A DNA stretch of 64,000 nt from assembly GCA_964588385.1 (NCBI GenBank), contig CAZPPG010000007.1:1-64000 (forward strand). Reading direction: 5' to 3'. Each line of letters opens with the position of its first letter. The first letter of the stretch is position 1. The translations under genes were made by a program, and so were the position numbers. This document shows positions 43,326-51,965 of this stretch, in pieces. The notes beneath the pieces were generated by a model. It made no database searches. It saw only the letters and a program-made list of their open reading frames with translations, and had not been told where the DNA came from. This DNA is from JAHBWV01 sp964588385 (GTDB taxonomy: Bacteria > Planctomycetota > Phycisphaerae > Phycisphaerales > UBA1924).

Positions 43326-44030
43326 GTGTCGCAGACCACACCCACCAACCCGACGCTTCTTCCCCCGATCCCGGGCGCTGGCGATCCGGCGGGCGGAGAA
43401 GGTCGGGCCGCGCCTTCGGTTGACCCAGTTGCAGATGGCGGTTCACTGGCCCAGGAGTCCGATACGGACGGTCGGTCCCGCGCCACGCGTAAGGGGAAGC
43501 GGCCGCTTTCTGAACGGATTGAGGCGTACGTGAGTCGCCTCTCAAGCAGGAACAACTTCTGGCATCGTGTGACGTCGCTGATCTGGCTGCCCTACGCGTT
43601 TCGCTCGGGCATCAAGATGAAACGGATCGACGGCAAGACCTTCGAGGCCGTGCTGCCGTTTCGTCGGTTCAATCGAAACTGGTACAACGCGATGGCGGGC
43701 GCGGCGCTCCTGGGCAACGCCGAGATCGCTGGTGGTATGTATGTCTTCGGCATCTGCGGCGGCGACTACACGGTCGTCTGCAAGCACCTGGAGTACAAGT
43801 TCCTCCGGCCGTGCTTCGGTCCTGCCCGCTACCTCATCACGCCTTTGGAAGATCTTCACGCGCTGGTCGGGCAGGGCGGTGAGTTCAACATCACGATCAA
43901 GATGGACGTGCAGCAGCAGCTCAACAAACCGGGCGACAAGCCCAAGCGGGTGGGGCGGGCGACGGCCACGTTCCACGTGACGCCGAAGTCCCACCACAAA
44001 CACAAGAAAGCCGCCCGGGCGGGCAAGTGA
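43326..44030 (+). CDS. Hotdog-fold-like protein of unknown function (DUF4442-like)
   Basis: 234 residues from GTG 43326. Residues 1-60 are low-complexity and proline/glycine rich. The core (FWHRVTSLIWLPYAFRSGIK, FEAVLPFRRFNRNWYNAMAG, AALLGNAEIAGGMYVFGICG, KHLEYKFLRPCFGPARYLI) resembles acyl-CoA thioesterase-like hotdog proteins of the DUF4442 type, in which the NRNxxNAMH helix is replaced here by NRNWYNAMAG. The tail is lysine/histidine rich. It overlaps tilS by four bases. Confidence 0.6.
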   Translation: MSQTTPTNPTLLPPIPGAGDPAGGEGRAAPSVDPVADGGSLAQESDTDGRSRATRKGKRPLSERIEAYVSRLSSRNNFWHRVTSLIWLPYAFRSGIKMKRIDGKTFEAVLPFRRFNRNWYNAMAGAALLGNAEIAGGMYVFGICGGDYTVVCKHLEYKFLRPCFGPARYLITPLEDLHALVGQGGEFNITIKMDVQQQLNKPGDKPKRVGRATATFHVTPKSHHKHKKAARAGK

Positions 44031-45154
44031 TGGACGTGCGCTCGTCGAGCGCGGGCGTCTCACGCGATCGTGCGGCTCGCACGATCGTCACGTCATATCG
44101 GCTGCTGACGCGCGCGTGCACAGGGGCTGACCGAGATGCCGACCGGGGCGTGCTGGTCGCATGCTCGGGCGGCGCCGACTCGGTCGCGCTGACGCTCGCG
44201 CTGGCCGGCGCGGGTGTTCCGGTGGTCGTCGGCCATGTGGTCCACGATCTGAGGGCGGATACCGACGCAATCTCCGATCGAGACCACGTTCGTTCCATCG
44301 CCACCAGACTCAGGCTCCGCTTCGTGGAGTCTGCAGTTCGGGTCCGTGACGCCCGGGGAAACGTCGAAGCGAACGCACGTCGGGCCAGGTACGCCGCTCT
44401 GGGCCGGCTTGCGGCGGACGCCGGGCTTGGGTTTGTCGCGACGGGGCATCACGCGGACGACGTGCTCGAGACGCTGCTGATGCGTCTGATGAGAGGGGCG
44501 GGACCGAGGGGCCTTGCCGGGCCGGCGCCGAGTCGGAAGCTCTCAGGGGGGCAAGGCTCACACGTGTCGGACGTGTGGTTGATCCGTCCCATGTTGAGCG
44601 TTTCACGCGCCGATGCCGAGCGCATCTGCAAGTTGGCCGATGGAGGAGCGGGAATCGGATGGGTCCATGATCGCACCAATGACGACTTGGCGCTGATGCG
44701 CAACGCGCTCCGGACGAGAGTTGTTCCGATCCTGCGAGAACTCTCGCCCGGCGTGGCGATTCGCGCGGGTCACGCGGCTGAGCTACTGCGGGACGCGACC
44801 CGCCTCCTTGATGAGCGCGTGACTGCCCTTCTTGACATGGCAACCCGCGAGGGCGGGGCGATCGTCATGGATCGCATCTCACTCGCTCCTCAGCCCGGCG
44901 TGGTCGTCGGGGACGCGCTTCGCCGGGCCGTGTCGGAGGTGGCGGGGGGAGTCGGACTCGACCGGATCCCTGCGGCAGAACTGGAGCGAGCCGTCGCTGC
45001 GATCCGCGACACACGGGGCGACATGCGTACATTCGGATGGGGCGATGGCGGGCGGATTCGAGTGACCGTGCACCGCGACCGTGTCCTTGTGAAGTTGGCC
45101 GGAGGTCAGCATGTCGGCGAAGCGGATCGTTCTGGTGGGTCATTGCGGGCCTGA
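44027..45154 (+). CDS. tilS: tRNA(Ile)-lysidine synthase TilS
   Basis: 375 residues. TilS converts C34 to lysidine in tRNA-Ile(CAU). The PP-loop is VACSGGADSVALTLALAGAG, followed by VGHVVHDLRADTDAISDRDH, RRARYAALGRLAADAGLGFV, TGHHADDVLETLLMRLMRG and WVHDRTNDDLALMRNALR. The C-terminal substrate domains are shorter than in E. coli. Start is coupled to the preceding gene, and its 3' end overlaps the following small receiver-like gene by 44 bp. Confidence 0.93.
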   Translation: MMDVRSSSAGVSRDRAARTIVTSYRLLTRACTGADRDADRGVLVACSGGADSVALTLALAGAGVPVVVGHVVHDLRADTDAISDRDHVRSIATRLRLRFVESAVRVRDARGNVEANARRARYAALGRLAADAGLGFVATGHHADDVLETLLMRLMRGAGPRGLAGPAPSRKLSGGQGSHVSDVWLIRPMLSVSRADAERICKLADGGAGIGWVHDRTNDDLALMRNALRTRVVPILRELSPGVAIRAGHAAELLRDATRLLDERVTALLDMATREGGAIVMDRISLAPQPGVVVGDALRRAVSEVAGGVGLDRIPAAELERAVAAIRDTRGDMRTFGWGDGGRIRVTVHRDRVLVKLAGGQHVGEADRSGGSLRA

Positions 45155-45488
45155 TGGGTTCGCGCTCAAGAGCGCCCTTCAGAGCTTTGCCCCGGGTGCG
45201 GTGGTCGAGTCCGTGGGCGATGAGGAGGCCGCGTCACGAGCCGCGCTCGCCAGCGACCTGCTTGTTGTGAACCGTCTGCTGGATGGGGACTTTGACGTGC
45301 CGAGCGGGGTGGAGTTGATCCGTCAGTTGGCCCTTCGCGGCGTGGCGGCAAGGTTGATGCTGGTGTCCAACTTTCGGGACGCCCAGGAGGAGGCGGAAGC
45401 AGCCGGTGCAGTCCCCGGGTTTGGAAAGCGGGAGCTCTATGCCGAGGCGACACGCCGCAAGGTACGTGATTCTCTTGGGCTTGATTGA
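45111..45488 (+). CDS. Degenerate receiver-domain protein
   Basis: 125 residues, a stand-alone alpha/beta domain like a response-regulator receiver: RIVLVGHCGPDGFALKSAL, DLLVVNRLLDGDFDVPSG, LMLVSNFRDAQEEAEAAGAV and GKREL with lysine 106. The phosphoacceptor aspartate is replaced by asparagine 54 and the N-terminal acidic pair by HCG. It is therefore unlikely to be phosphorylated and may act as a protein-binding domain. It overlaps tilS by 44 bp. Confidence 0.65.
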   Translation: MSAKRIVLVGHCGPDGFALKSALQSFAPGAVVESVGDEEAASRAALASDLLVVNRLLDGDFDVPSGVELIRQLALRGVAARLMLVSNFRDAQEEAEAAGAVPGFGKRELYAEATRRKVRDSLGLD

Positions 45489-45523
45489 ATCGATCGCCGG
45501 GATCGGAACTCAAGCGAGAGGTC

Positions 45524-46255
45524 TCAACGCCGCGGGATCGACGCGGCTCCGTCCGTGGCTCGACGCTTGAGTGCGTCCAGCGATGCGGTGTCGTTGAATG
45601 CGTAGAGCGACAGAACCTGCCTGTCCGGCCCAATCAGGAACAAGCGAGAGGGGTGCATGATGTTGTTCATCGTGCTGCCGTCGGCGAGCGTGATCGGCCG
45701 CGATGGATCGTCCTGGATCTCGAACTTGAGGCTGTCGGAGACGATTTTCCGGATCTGCGACTCCTCGCCTGTCATCCACGCCCAGCGGGCGTGATCGACA
45801 CCGAGCCGATCAGCGTGTGCCTTGATGACGGCCGGTGTGTCGTTCACCGGATCAACACTGATCGAGGCGAATCGAACGCCGGTTCCCACCAGTTGGGTCT
45901 GGAGCGACAGCATCGCCGCGGTCATGCCGGGACACACGAAAGGACAGTTCGTGAACGAGAAGTCCAGGATCGTGATGCGGCCGTCAAAGACCGACTGGTC
46001 CACCGGGCGACCGTGCTGATCCAGCAGGCTGAATGGAGGAATGACAAGCCCCTCGAGCCCCTCGTCCGGTCGCAGCGGCGCGGAACGCGCTGCATCTTGA
46101 GTGTTTCCGGGGAGGGCCGGTCGCTTCGGCCGAAACGTGATCATGATGCCTGAGCCGATGATGACCGTCGCGGTCGCCACCATGGCCAAAAGGAGCCAGC
46201 GCGGGAGGGTCGGCGCGGATGTCGCAGGTTCTCTTGCGGGCGCGGGTTCGTGCAT
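45524..46255 (-). CDS. SCO1/SenC family copper chaperone
   Basis: 243 residues. One N-terminal membrane anchor (about 19-40), then a thioredoxin-like domain. The copper motif is FTNCPFVCPGM (CxxxC), with the distal histidine in NNIMHPSRLFLIGP and SISVDPVNDTP between. It inserts copper into the Cu-A site of cytochrome c oxidase. It lies 45 bp downstream of cyoE, forming an oxidase assembly pair; the oxidase subunits themselves are not in the window. Confidence 0.92.
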   Translation of the reverse strand: MHEPAPAREPATSAPTLPRWLLLAMVATATVIIGSGIMITFRPKRPALPGNTQDAARSAPLRPDEGLEGLVIPPFSLLDQHGRPVDQSVFDGRITILDFSFTNCPFVCPGMTAAMLSLQTQLVGTGVRFASISVDPVNDTPAVIKAHADRLGVDHARWAWMTGEESQIRKIVSDSLKFEIQDDPSRPITLADGSTMNNIMHPSRLFLIGPDRQVLSLYAFNDTASLDALKRRATDGAASIPRR

Positions 46256-46300
46256 GGGAATCTGGTCCTGGGTGCGATTCGCTCACGCGCCATCCGGCCG

Positions 46301-47269
46301 TCACATGAACACGTGGACAAACGCGTCGAGCACCATGGCGATCAGAAGGAGTGGGAGGTGGATAATCGAAGCGAAGAAAAGTCGACGGGCTGCTGGCCTT
46401 GTCCTTCTCCCGGCCATCTGAATGGACAGAGCCAGAAACGCGACACCTGTCAGGCTGGCAACCGAGAGGTACAGCGGACCCAAGAGCTCCGGCATCGCCC
46501 ATGCGGGCCAGAGCGTCGCAGGGAGCAGTAAAACCGAGGTGAAGACGATTGCTGTGGCGGTCTTGATGCCGCTGGGATCCGTCATTGGCAGCACGCGGAA
46601 TCCGCCGTGGGCGTAATCCTCTCGGTAGAGCCAAGCGATCGCCCAGAAGTGGGGCAGCTGCCAGATTGTCATAAGGACGAACAGGGAAACCCCGCCAGCC
46701 GCAAAGATGTCGCCTGAAACGGTACCAACGCTCGTCCATCCGATCAGTGGGGGCAGCGATCCGGGAATGGTCCCGACCAAGGTGGCCATCGCGGTCCGAG
46801 TTTTCAGAGGCGTGTACGCGAGCACATACACCAGCATGCACGCCAGGGAGACGAGCATGGGTGCCAACCCGACGCTCAGGCCGAGGACGAGGAGACCTGC
46901 CGCGCACAGCGACATGCCGGCCGCGAGGACCATTCGAGCGCTCAGGTGCCCCGCCGGAATCGGTCGCATGGCGGTCCGGGGCATTCGGGCATCGCGATCT
47001 CGCTCCAGCCACTGATTGAGGGCGTTGGCGCCGGCAGCGGAAAGGAAGGTGCCGATCGTGCATCCGGAAAGGGCGATCGCAAGCTCGAGCGCGGTCCAAC
47101 TCCGCCCAAGAGCAGCCATCGCGAATCCGACCAGAGCGGTGATGGTGACAAGTCGCGTGATGCCGGGCTTGGTTGTCGCGATCACCGCTTGCACAAACGT
47201 CGGCGGCGAACTTAGCGCGTCGTTCACGCTTTCGAGGCGACTTGAGATCGAGGTGGGGTGCTGTGTCAA
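46301..47269 (-). CDS. cyoE: Protohaem IX farnesyltransferase (haem O synthase)
   Basis: 322 residues, nine hydrophobic segments of the UbiA superfamily. The first aspartate-rich loop is ANALNQWLERDRDARMPRTA followed by MRPIP. The second is AIAWLYREDYAHGGFRVLPM. It adds a farnesyl group to haem B to make haem O. The start is a TTG at 47269; no better start is in frame. TATACT at 47354-47359 on the minus strand may be its -10. Confidence 0.93.
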   Translation of the reverse strand: MTQHPTSISSRLESVNDALSSPPTFVQAVIATTKPGITRLVTITALVGFAMAALGRSWTALELAIALSGCTIGTFLSAAGANALNQWLERDRDARMPRTAMRPIPAGHLSARMVLAAGMSLCAAGLLVLGLSVGLAPMLVSLACMLVYVLAYTPLKTRTAMATLVGTIPGSLPPLIGWTSVGTVSGDIFAAGGVSLFVLMTIWQLPHFWAIAWLYREDYAHGGFRVLPMTDPSGIKTATAIVFTSVLLLPATLWPAWAMPELLGPLYLSVASLTGVAFLALSIQMAGRRTRPAARRLFFASIIHLPLLLIAMVLDAFVHVFM

Positions 47270-47413
47270 CGGAGTGCTGCTTCGAGCGGGCCGACGGTCG
47301 GGATCCTGTACAACAGCACGAATTGCTGTCAGGCGGGAAGTCTTTTCCGAATCAGTATATACGGCAACGTGACGCTCGGTCCGACCCTCGCTGGGGTCGA
47401 ATCTCTGTCGGTG

Positions 47414-48682
47414 TCACCGCGCTGGCACCCTGACGTCGACCCACACTGGGAAGTGATCAGAGGGAAACGGTCGGTCTGTCGGAGCCGGGTTTGATCGCCA
47501 CACACCCGCTCGGAGCGGCTCAAGCGTGCGGCTGGGCAGGACGTAGTCCACGCGGAGCTTGAACAGGGCCGTATCGGTTGGTTCCAGGCCGGGCATGTCC
47601 AGGTCCGCGGCCGGTGTTACCGTTGCGTTGATGCGGGGGTTGGCGAACAGATTTCGCTGGATCGGGTTCTTGAACGCGTTGCCCTTCTCCGGGTCGGCGT
47701 TCAGATCCCCCATGATGATGAAGTGGGCATCGTGCTCGAGACCGCCCGGTCGGTTCAGGTCATCGACCATGTACGCGGCGTTGTCCAGATAGTCCGCCCA
47801 GAATCGGATTTCGTCGTGGTTCCGTTTCTGGTTGCGCATCTCCGTCCCGTCAAACGCGGGGGGCGTGGGGTGCGAGCAGAGCAGATGGATGACCTCGCCG
47901 TTGGGCAATCGCACGGGCACGTCCCAATGAGACTTCGAACTGAGACGGAAGATCGCCCATTCCTCCGCGTTGTACCAGGGTTCGCGGGTCTCCGGGACAC
48001 GCGGCATAAACGCCCCGGGGACATAATCCCACGGCATCAGGCGGAATGTTCTGACTTGGTCGTGCAGAATCTCAAGCCGCTCGTCGACGAGCAGCGCCAT
48101 CCCGTACTGCCCGGGAAACGTGCCAAATCCCCAGCAATCGTTGCCGAACGCGCGTTGCTCCGGTGTCTGAGGAGGCGGCGTTCCGTCGGGGAGCGGCCGC
48201 TGCGGCATGGGGTAGGTTGAGACGACTCGCCCATCGTTGTCCAGATCAAAGCCGCTGTGCATCCCCGTGTTGACCGGCGCCATGAACGCGCGATACCGCA
48301 CGCCGGCGCCTGGGGAGGCCCCGTCGGCGCCTGCGGGAGCGTGGATAAAGGTGTCCGCAAATCGTTGCGCATTCCCTCCCGGCGGATCCGTGTCGACGAA
48401 TTCGGGCGAGCCCGGTCCGTCATAGGCGATCTCGTTGAGGAAGATGATGGTGGGTTTCAAATCGCGTATGACAGCCCCGAGCCGCCGGAGTCTCGGATGG
48501 TTCGGGTCGGCCAGGTCTGAAGACCGGACGTCTTCAACGTTGAAGGTGGCGACGCGAAGATCGACCGGGACTCTGGTGGGCCGATCGGCAATGCCCTGCT
48601 GTGCGTGAGCACGTCCCGGCGCGAGGGCGACGATGGCGAATGAGAGGGCCGTGATCAGAGAACGACGAACGGGGTGTGCCAT
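47414..48682 (-). CDS. Secreted endonuclease/exonuclease/phosphatase-fold protein
   Basis: 422 residues from ATG 48682. Signal peptide (residues 7-27, ending RAHAQ). The EEP fold has VDLRVATFNVEDVRSSDLAD, TIIFLNEIAYDG (catalytic glutamate), IHLLCSHPTPPAFDG, AHFIIMGDLNADPEKGN and the terminal PFPSDHFPVWVDVRV (SDHFP histidine). Substrate could be DNA, phospholipid or a phosphate monoester. The gene is divergent from tRNA-Arg. Confidence 0.85.
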   Translation of the reverse strand: MAHPVRRSLITALSFAIVALAPGRAHAQQGIADRPTRVPVDLRVATFNVEDVRSSDLADPNHPRLRRLGAVIRDLKPTIIFLNEIAYDGPGSPEFVDTDPPGGNAQRFADTFIHAPAGADGASPGAGVRYRAFMAPVNTGMHSGFDLDNDGRVVSTYPMPQRPLPDGTPPPQTPEQRAFGNDCWGFGTFPGQYGMALLVDERLEILHDQVRTFRLMPWDYVPGAFMPRVPETREPWYNAEEWAIFRLSSKSHWDVPVRLPNGEVIHLLCSHPTPPAFDGTEMRNQKRNHDEIRFWADYLDNAAYMVDDLNRPGGLEHDAHFIIMGDLNADPEKGNAFKNPIQRNLFANPRINATVTPAADLDMPGLEPTDTALFKLRVDYVLPSRTLEPLRAGVWRSNPAPTDRPFPSDHFPVWVDVRVPAR

Positions 48683-48748
48683 GTGCCCGGATTGTTGCTC
48701 CATCGCTTGCGTGCGCGGCGCGCGACCTCGAAGATCCGGGACCCCGAA

Positions 48749-48754
48749 TACACT
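48749..48754 (+). promoter_or_regulatory. TACACT -10 box of tRNA-Arg
   Basis: TACACT ends eight bases before the tRNA 5' nucleotide, the expected distance to a transcription start. No TTGACA at -35. Confidence 0.5.
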
Positions 48755-48762
48755 CAACGTGT

Positions 48763-48836
48763 GCCCCCGTAGCTCAGTTGGATAGAGCAACGGATTTCTA
48801 ATCCGTCGGTCGGAGGTTCGAATCCTCCCGGGGGCG
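48763..48836 (+). tRNA. tRNA-Arg (anticodon TCT)
   Basis: 74 nt. Acceptor stem GCCCCCG pairs with CGGGGGC; D arm GCTC/GAGC; anticodon stem ACGGA/TCCGT with loop TTTCTAA, anticodon TCT; T arm GGAGG-TTCGAAT-CCTCC. The discriminator base is G and CCA is not encoded. It reads AGA and AGG. Confidence 0.97.
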
Positions 48837-48894
48837 TTTGATTGGTATGCGTTCGGATATTGAGGATGCCCGGCTGCAGATTTTGCCGATCATC

Positions 48895-48910
48895 TGAGGC
48901 GATCGCCTCA
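48895..48910. repeat. 16-bp perfect palindrome upstream of the M36 protease gene
   Basis: TGAGGCGATCGCCTCA is its own reverse complement. It lies about 167 bp upstream of the protease start and could be an operator. Function unproven. Confidence 0.4.
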
Positions 48911-49076
48911 CAAGCTTGGAACCGCCAGTTTGGGTAGACCGAACAGCCGATGGTACGGGTGGTGGGATCGTTGCCCTCTTCTGGGCGCGGTCGCGTCTGC
49001 CTATCCCGGTTTGTTGCGGCGGTGCGTCCGGGGCACGAGAGAGATTCCTGTCACATCGAAATCTGGAGTTCAAGTG

Positions 49077-51875
49077 ATGAGAGTGCGTGGAGCAACCGGT
49101 CTTGCGGCGGCGATGCTCGTTCTCGTGGCCGGTACGGCCTCGGCGGCGAATCAATCCAGTGGTCTTACGGGCGCGGCGAGCGCGAAGTTCGAGCAGTTGG
49201 AGCAGGTGTTCCCTGGCGCTCGAGTGCATGTTGAGGGTACGAACATCAAGATGGTGTACGGCGTGCCGATGACTGGCGGGGCAACGCCGGACGCGGCCGC
49301 TGAGGCCTGGCTCACGAACTACGCCTCGGTCTGGGGTGTCGATGCTTCCGAGCTTGAAGTCGACCGAGTCAACGAGATCGTCGACGGTCGCTTCACAGTG
49401 ATCGCGTACAAGCAGACCATGAACGGTCTTCCGGTCGAGAACGGCATCGCCCGTATCGTTGTGAACAACGCGCTGGGCAAGGTCGTTCTCGCTTCTTCCA
49501 AGCTGGCGGAGCGTCCCGCGGAAGGGTTCGCGCCGGTCGCGATGGATGCCGAGCAGGCCGTGCAGATCGCCGGCGCGCACCCGATGTTCCGTGACTACGG
49601 CAACTGGACGATCCCCGAGTTGGTGGTTTGGGCGGACGCGGACGGCCGCAGGACGACCGAGGCCTGGAAGTTTGAGGGCGGGCGCGACCTGCCGGGCGAC
49701 TTCCAGTGGCGGACGTTCTTCGTGGACACCGCGACGGGCGCGATCCTGGAAGCTCGCGATGAGGTTTACACGATCGATGTGTCGGGCAACGTGCAAGGCT
49801 TCGGTTCGCCCGGGCTCTTTGCGCACAGCGCGAGCAATCCTCCCACCAATCTCGCGATGCCCAAGATTCGCATGACGATCACGGGCGGCAGCAACGCCTT
49901 CACCGCCACCAACGGCAACTACACGATCGCGAACCCCGGCTCGGGCGCCGTGACCGTCACCTCGAACCTTTCCGCGGGTCAGTGGGTCAACGTCAACCCG
50001 AACGGAGTCGCCGAGCTCTCGGTCTCCGGCAGCGTGACGCCTCCCGGCCCCGGCAACTTCGTGTTCAATGCCGGCTCTGCCGACCAGGCCAACGTCGCGC
50101 AGGTGAACGCCTTCATCCACACGACGCTCACGCACGACTACATCAAGGACCGCGCTCCTTCCTTCACCGGCCTCGACATCGTGATCCCCGCGAACACGGG
50201 CGTTTCCGGTTCGTGCAACGCATTCTTTACGACCTCCGGTGGCCCCTCTATCAACTTCTACAATGCGGGCGGAGGCTGCAACAATACATCATTCTCAACG
50301 GTCATTGCGCACGAGTACGGCCACTTCATCGTGAATCGCCTCGGCCTCTCGCAGAACGCCTTCGGTGAGGGCTTCGGCGACGTCATGGCCATCATGATGT
50401 ACGACACCGGTATTGTCGGCCAGGGCTTCCAAACTGGAGGTGGCGCGGTGCGCAACCCCGGTGCGGCGAACCAGCAGTACCCGTGCAGCGCGGGCGCGAT
50501 CCACACCTGCGGCCAGATCCTCGGCGGCACGTGGTATGAACTCACCGAGCTCTTCCAGAGCCACTATGGCTCCGCCACAGGCCTTTCCAACGCTCAGGAC
50601 CTGAACGTCGGCTGGGCGATGATCACCGTCGGCGGCAGCGGCACCTTTGACTCTGCTCATCCCGCGACGGCGATCGAGGTGCTGACGATCGACGACACGA
50701 ATGGCAACCTCAACGACGGCACGCCGAACTACAGCCGCATCTGCAACGCCTTTGGACAGCACGGCATCTCCTGCCCCGCGCTGCAGTTGCTCTCGTTCAC
50801 ATACCCGAGCGGCCGGCCCGAGGTGGTGACGCCGGGTCAGACCACGTCGTTCCCCGTGATTGTCGGGCCGGTCGGTGCGACACCGACGCCGGGTACGGGG
50901 AGCATCATCTACACGATCAATGGCGGCGTGCCGACGCTTGTTGGTCTGGCCGAGACGTCCGCGAACAACTACACGGTTGTTTTGCCGGCCGTGAACTGCG
51001 GCGACGAGATCGAGTACTACCTGCGCGTGAGCTCCTCGTCTGGCTTCGTGTACGATCCGACCTCGTCCAATGAGGTCGGAGGTCCCCGATACGCCGCGAC
51101 CGGCGCGTACGGTTCGACCGAGGTCCTCAATGACACGATGGAGACCAACCTCGGTTGGACCGCCGGAATGGCGGGCGACACGGCGACGACGGGCATCTGG
51201 ACCCGAGTCAATCCGAACGGCACCGCAGCGCAGCCCGAGGATGATCACACGCCTGCACCCGGAACGATCTGCTGGGTGACCGGCCAAGGCGCCGTCGGAG
51301 GAGGCATCGGCGACAACGACGTCGATGGCGGCGTGACCACGCTGCTCAGCCCCGTCCTTAACCTTTCCGGCTCGAACGGCGCGAAGATCTCGTACTGGCG
51401 CTGGTACTCGAACGACGAGGGTGCTGCACCGAACGCCGACACGTTCGTTGTCCAGATCACGAACAACGGCACGTCGTGGACAACGGTTGAAACCGTTGGT
51501 CCCGCCGGCACACAGGCCTCAGGCGGCTGGTTCTTCAATGAGTTCACCGTCAGCGACTTTGTCGCTCCGACCTCGAACGTCCGGGTCCGGTTCCTGGCGG
51601 CTGACGCCGGGTCCGGCTCGATCATCGAGGCGGCGGTGGATGACTTCCGCGTGACCACCATCGACTGCACCTCGCCCTGTGCGGCGGACGTGAACGGTGG
51701 CGGCCTCGATGTGACCGATCTCCTGGACTTCCTCGATGCCTTCGGCACGTGTGAGGGTCAGCCGGCGCCGTGCTCTTCAGGCGGCATCAGCGGCGACTTC
51801 AACGGCGACACGATCGTCGACGTCTTGGACTTCCTGGACTACCTCGACGCGTTCGGCGCGGGCTGCGCAGGATAA
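49077..51875 (+). CDS. M36 (fungalysin-type) metalloprotease with C-terminal dockerin-like repeats
   Basis: 932 residues from ATG 49077. Signal peptide (1-23), FTP-like propeptide (about 35-150), then the peptidase. HEYGH is at residues 412-416 and the third zinc ligand is glutamate 431 in GEGFGDVMAI. A concanavalin-like/visual beta region follows (YWRWYSNDEGAAPNADTFVV). The last 60 residues hold two dockerin-like units, ADVNGGGLDVTDLLDFLDAF and GDFNGDTIVDVLDFLDYLDA, separated by a CEGQPAPC linker and ending in GAGCAG. These are planctomycete GC-type dockerin modules thought to attach proteins to the cell or a scaffold. An intrinsic terminator follows. Confidence 0.9.
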   Translation: MRVRGATGLAAAMLVLVAGTASAANQSSGLTGAASAKFEQLEQVFPGARVHVEGTNIKMVYGVPMTGGATPDAAAEAWLTNYASVWGVDASELEVDRVNEIVDGRFTVIAYKQTMNGLPVENGIARIVVNNALGKVVLASSKLAERPAEGFAPVAMDAEQAVQIAGAHPMFRDYGNWTIPELVVWADADGRRTTEAWKFEGGRDLPGDFQWRTFFVDTATGAILEARDEVYTIDVSGNVQGFGSPGLFAHSASNPPTNLAMPKIRMTITGGSNAFTATNGNYTIANPGSGAVTVTSNLSAGQWVNVNPNGVAELSVSGSVTPPGPGNFVFNAGSADQANVAQVNAFIHTTLTHDYIKDRAPSFTGLDIVIPANTGVSGSCNAFFTTSGGPSINFYNAGGGCNNTSFSTVIAHEYGHFIVNRLGLSQNAFGEGFGDVMAIMMYDTGIVGQGFQTGGGAVRNPGAANQQYPCSAGAIHTCGQILGGTWYELTELFQSHYGSATGLSNAQDLNVGWAMITVGGSGTFDSAHPATAIEVLTIDDTNGNLNDGTPNYSRICNAFGQHGISCPALQLLSFTYPSGRPEVVTPGQTTSFPVIVGPVGATPTPGTGSIIYTINGGVPTLVGLAETSANNYTVVLPAVNCGDEIEYYLRVSSSSGFVYDPTSSNEVGGPRYAATGAYGSTEVLNDTMETNLGWTAGMAGDTATTGIWTRVNPNGTAAQPEDDHTPAPGTICWVTGQGAVGGGIGDNDVDGGVTTLLSPVLNLSGSNGAKISYWRWYSNDEGAAPNADTFVVQITNNGTSWTTVETVGPAGTQASGGWFFNEFTVSDFVAPTSNVRVRFLAADAGSGSIIEAAVDDFRVTTIDCTSPCAADVNGGGLDVTDLLDFLDAFGTCEGQPAPCSSGGISGDFNGDTIVDVLDFLDYLDAFGAGCAG

Positions 51876-51893
51876 GAGTCACTCACTATGAAA

Positions 51894-51930
51894 CAAGGCG
51901 GGCCCATCGGGGCCCGCCTTGTTGTTTTTG
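51894..51930 (+). terminator. Rho-independent terminator after the M36 protease
   Basis: CAAGGCGGGCC (51894-51904) pairs with GGCCCGCCTTG (51911-51921), plus a C-G closing pair, then TTGTTTTT. Confidence 0.95.
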
Positions 51931-51965
51931 AAGGGCTCGCGTTCCCGCAATACCGGAGGACGCGA

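Noticed and set aside
47264..47269. TTGACA-like string at the cyoE start
   Set aside because: On the minus strand these bases are read as the TTG start codon of cyoE; no -10 at the right distance.
48798..50135. Long minus-strand frame across tRNA-Arg and the protease gene
   Set aside because: It overlaps a clear tRNA and the M36 coding sequence and has shadow composition.
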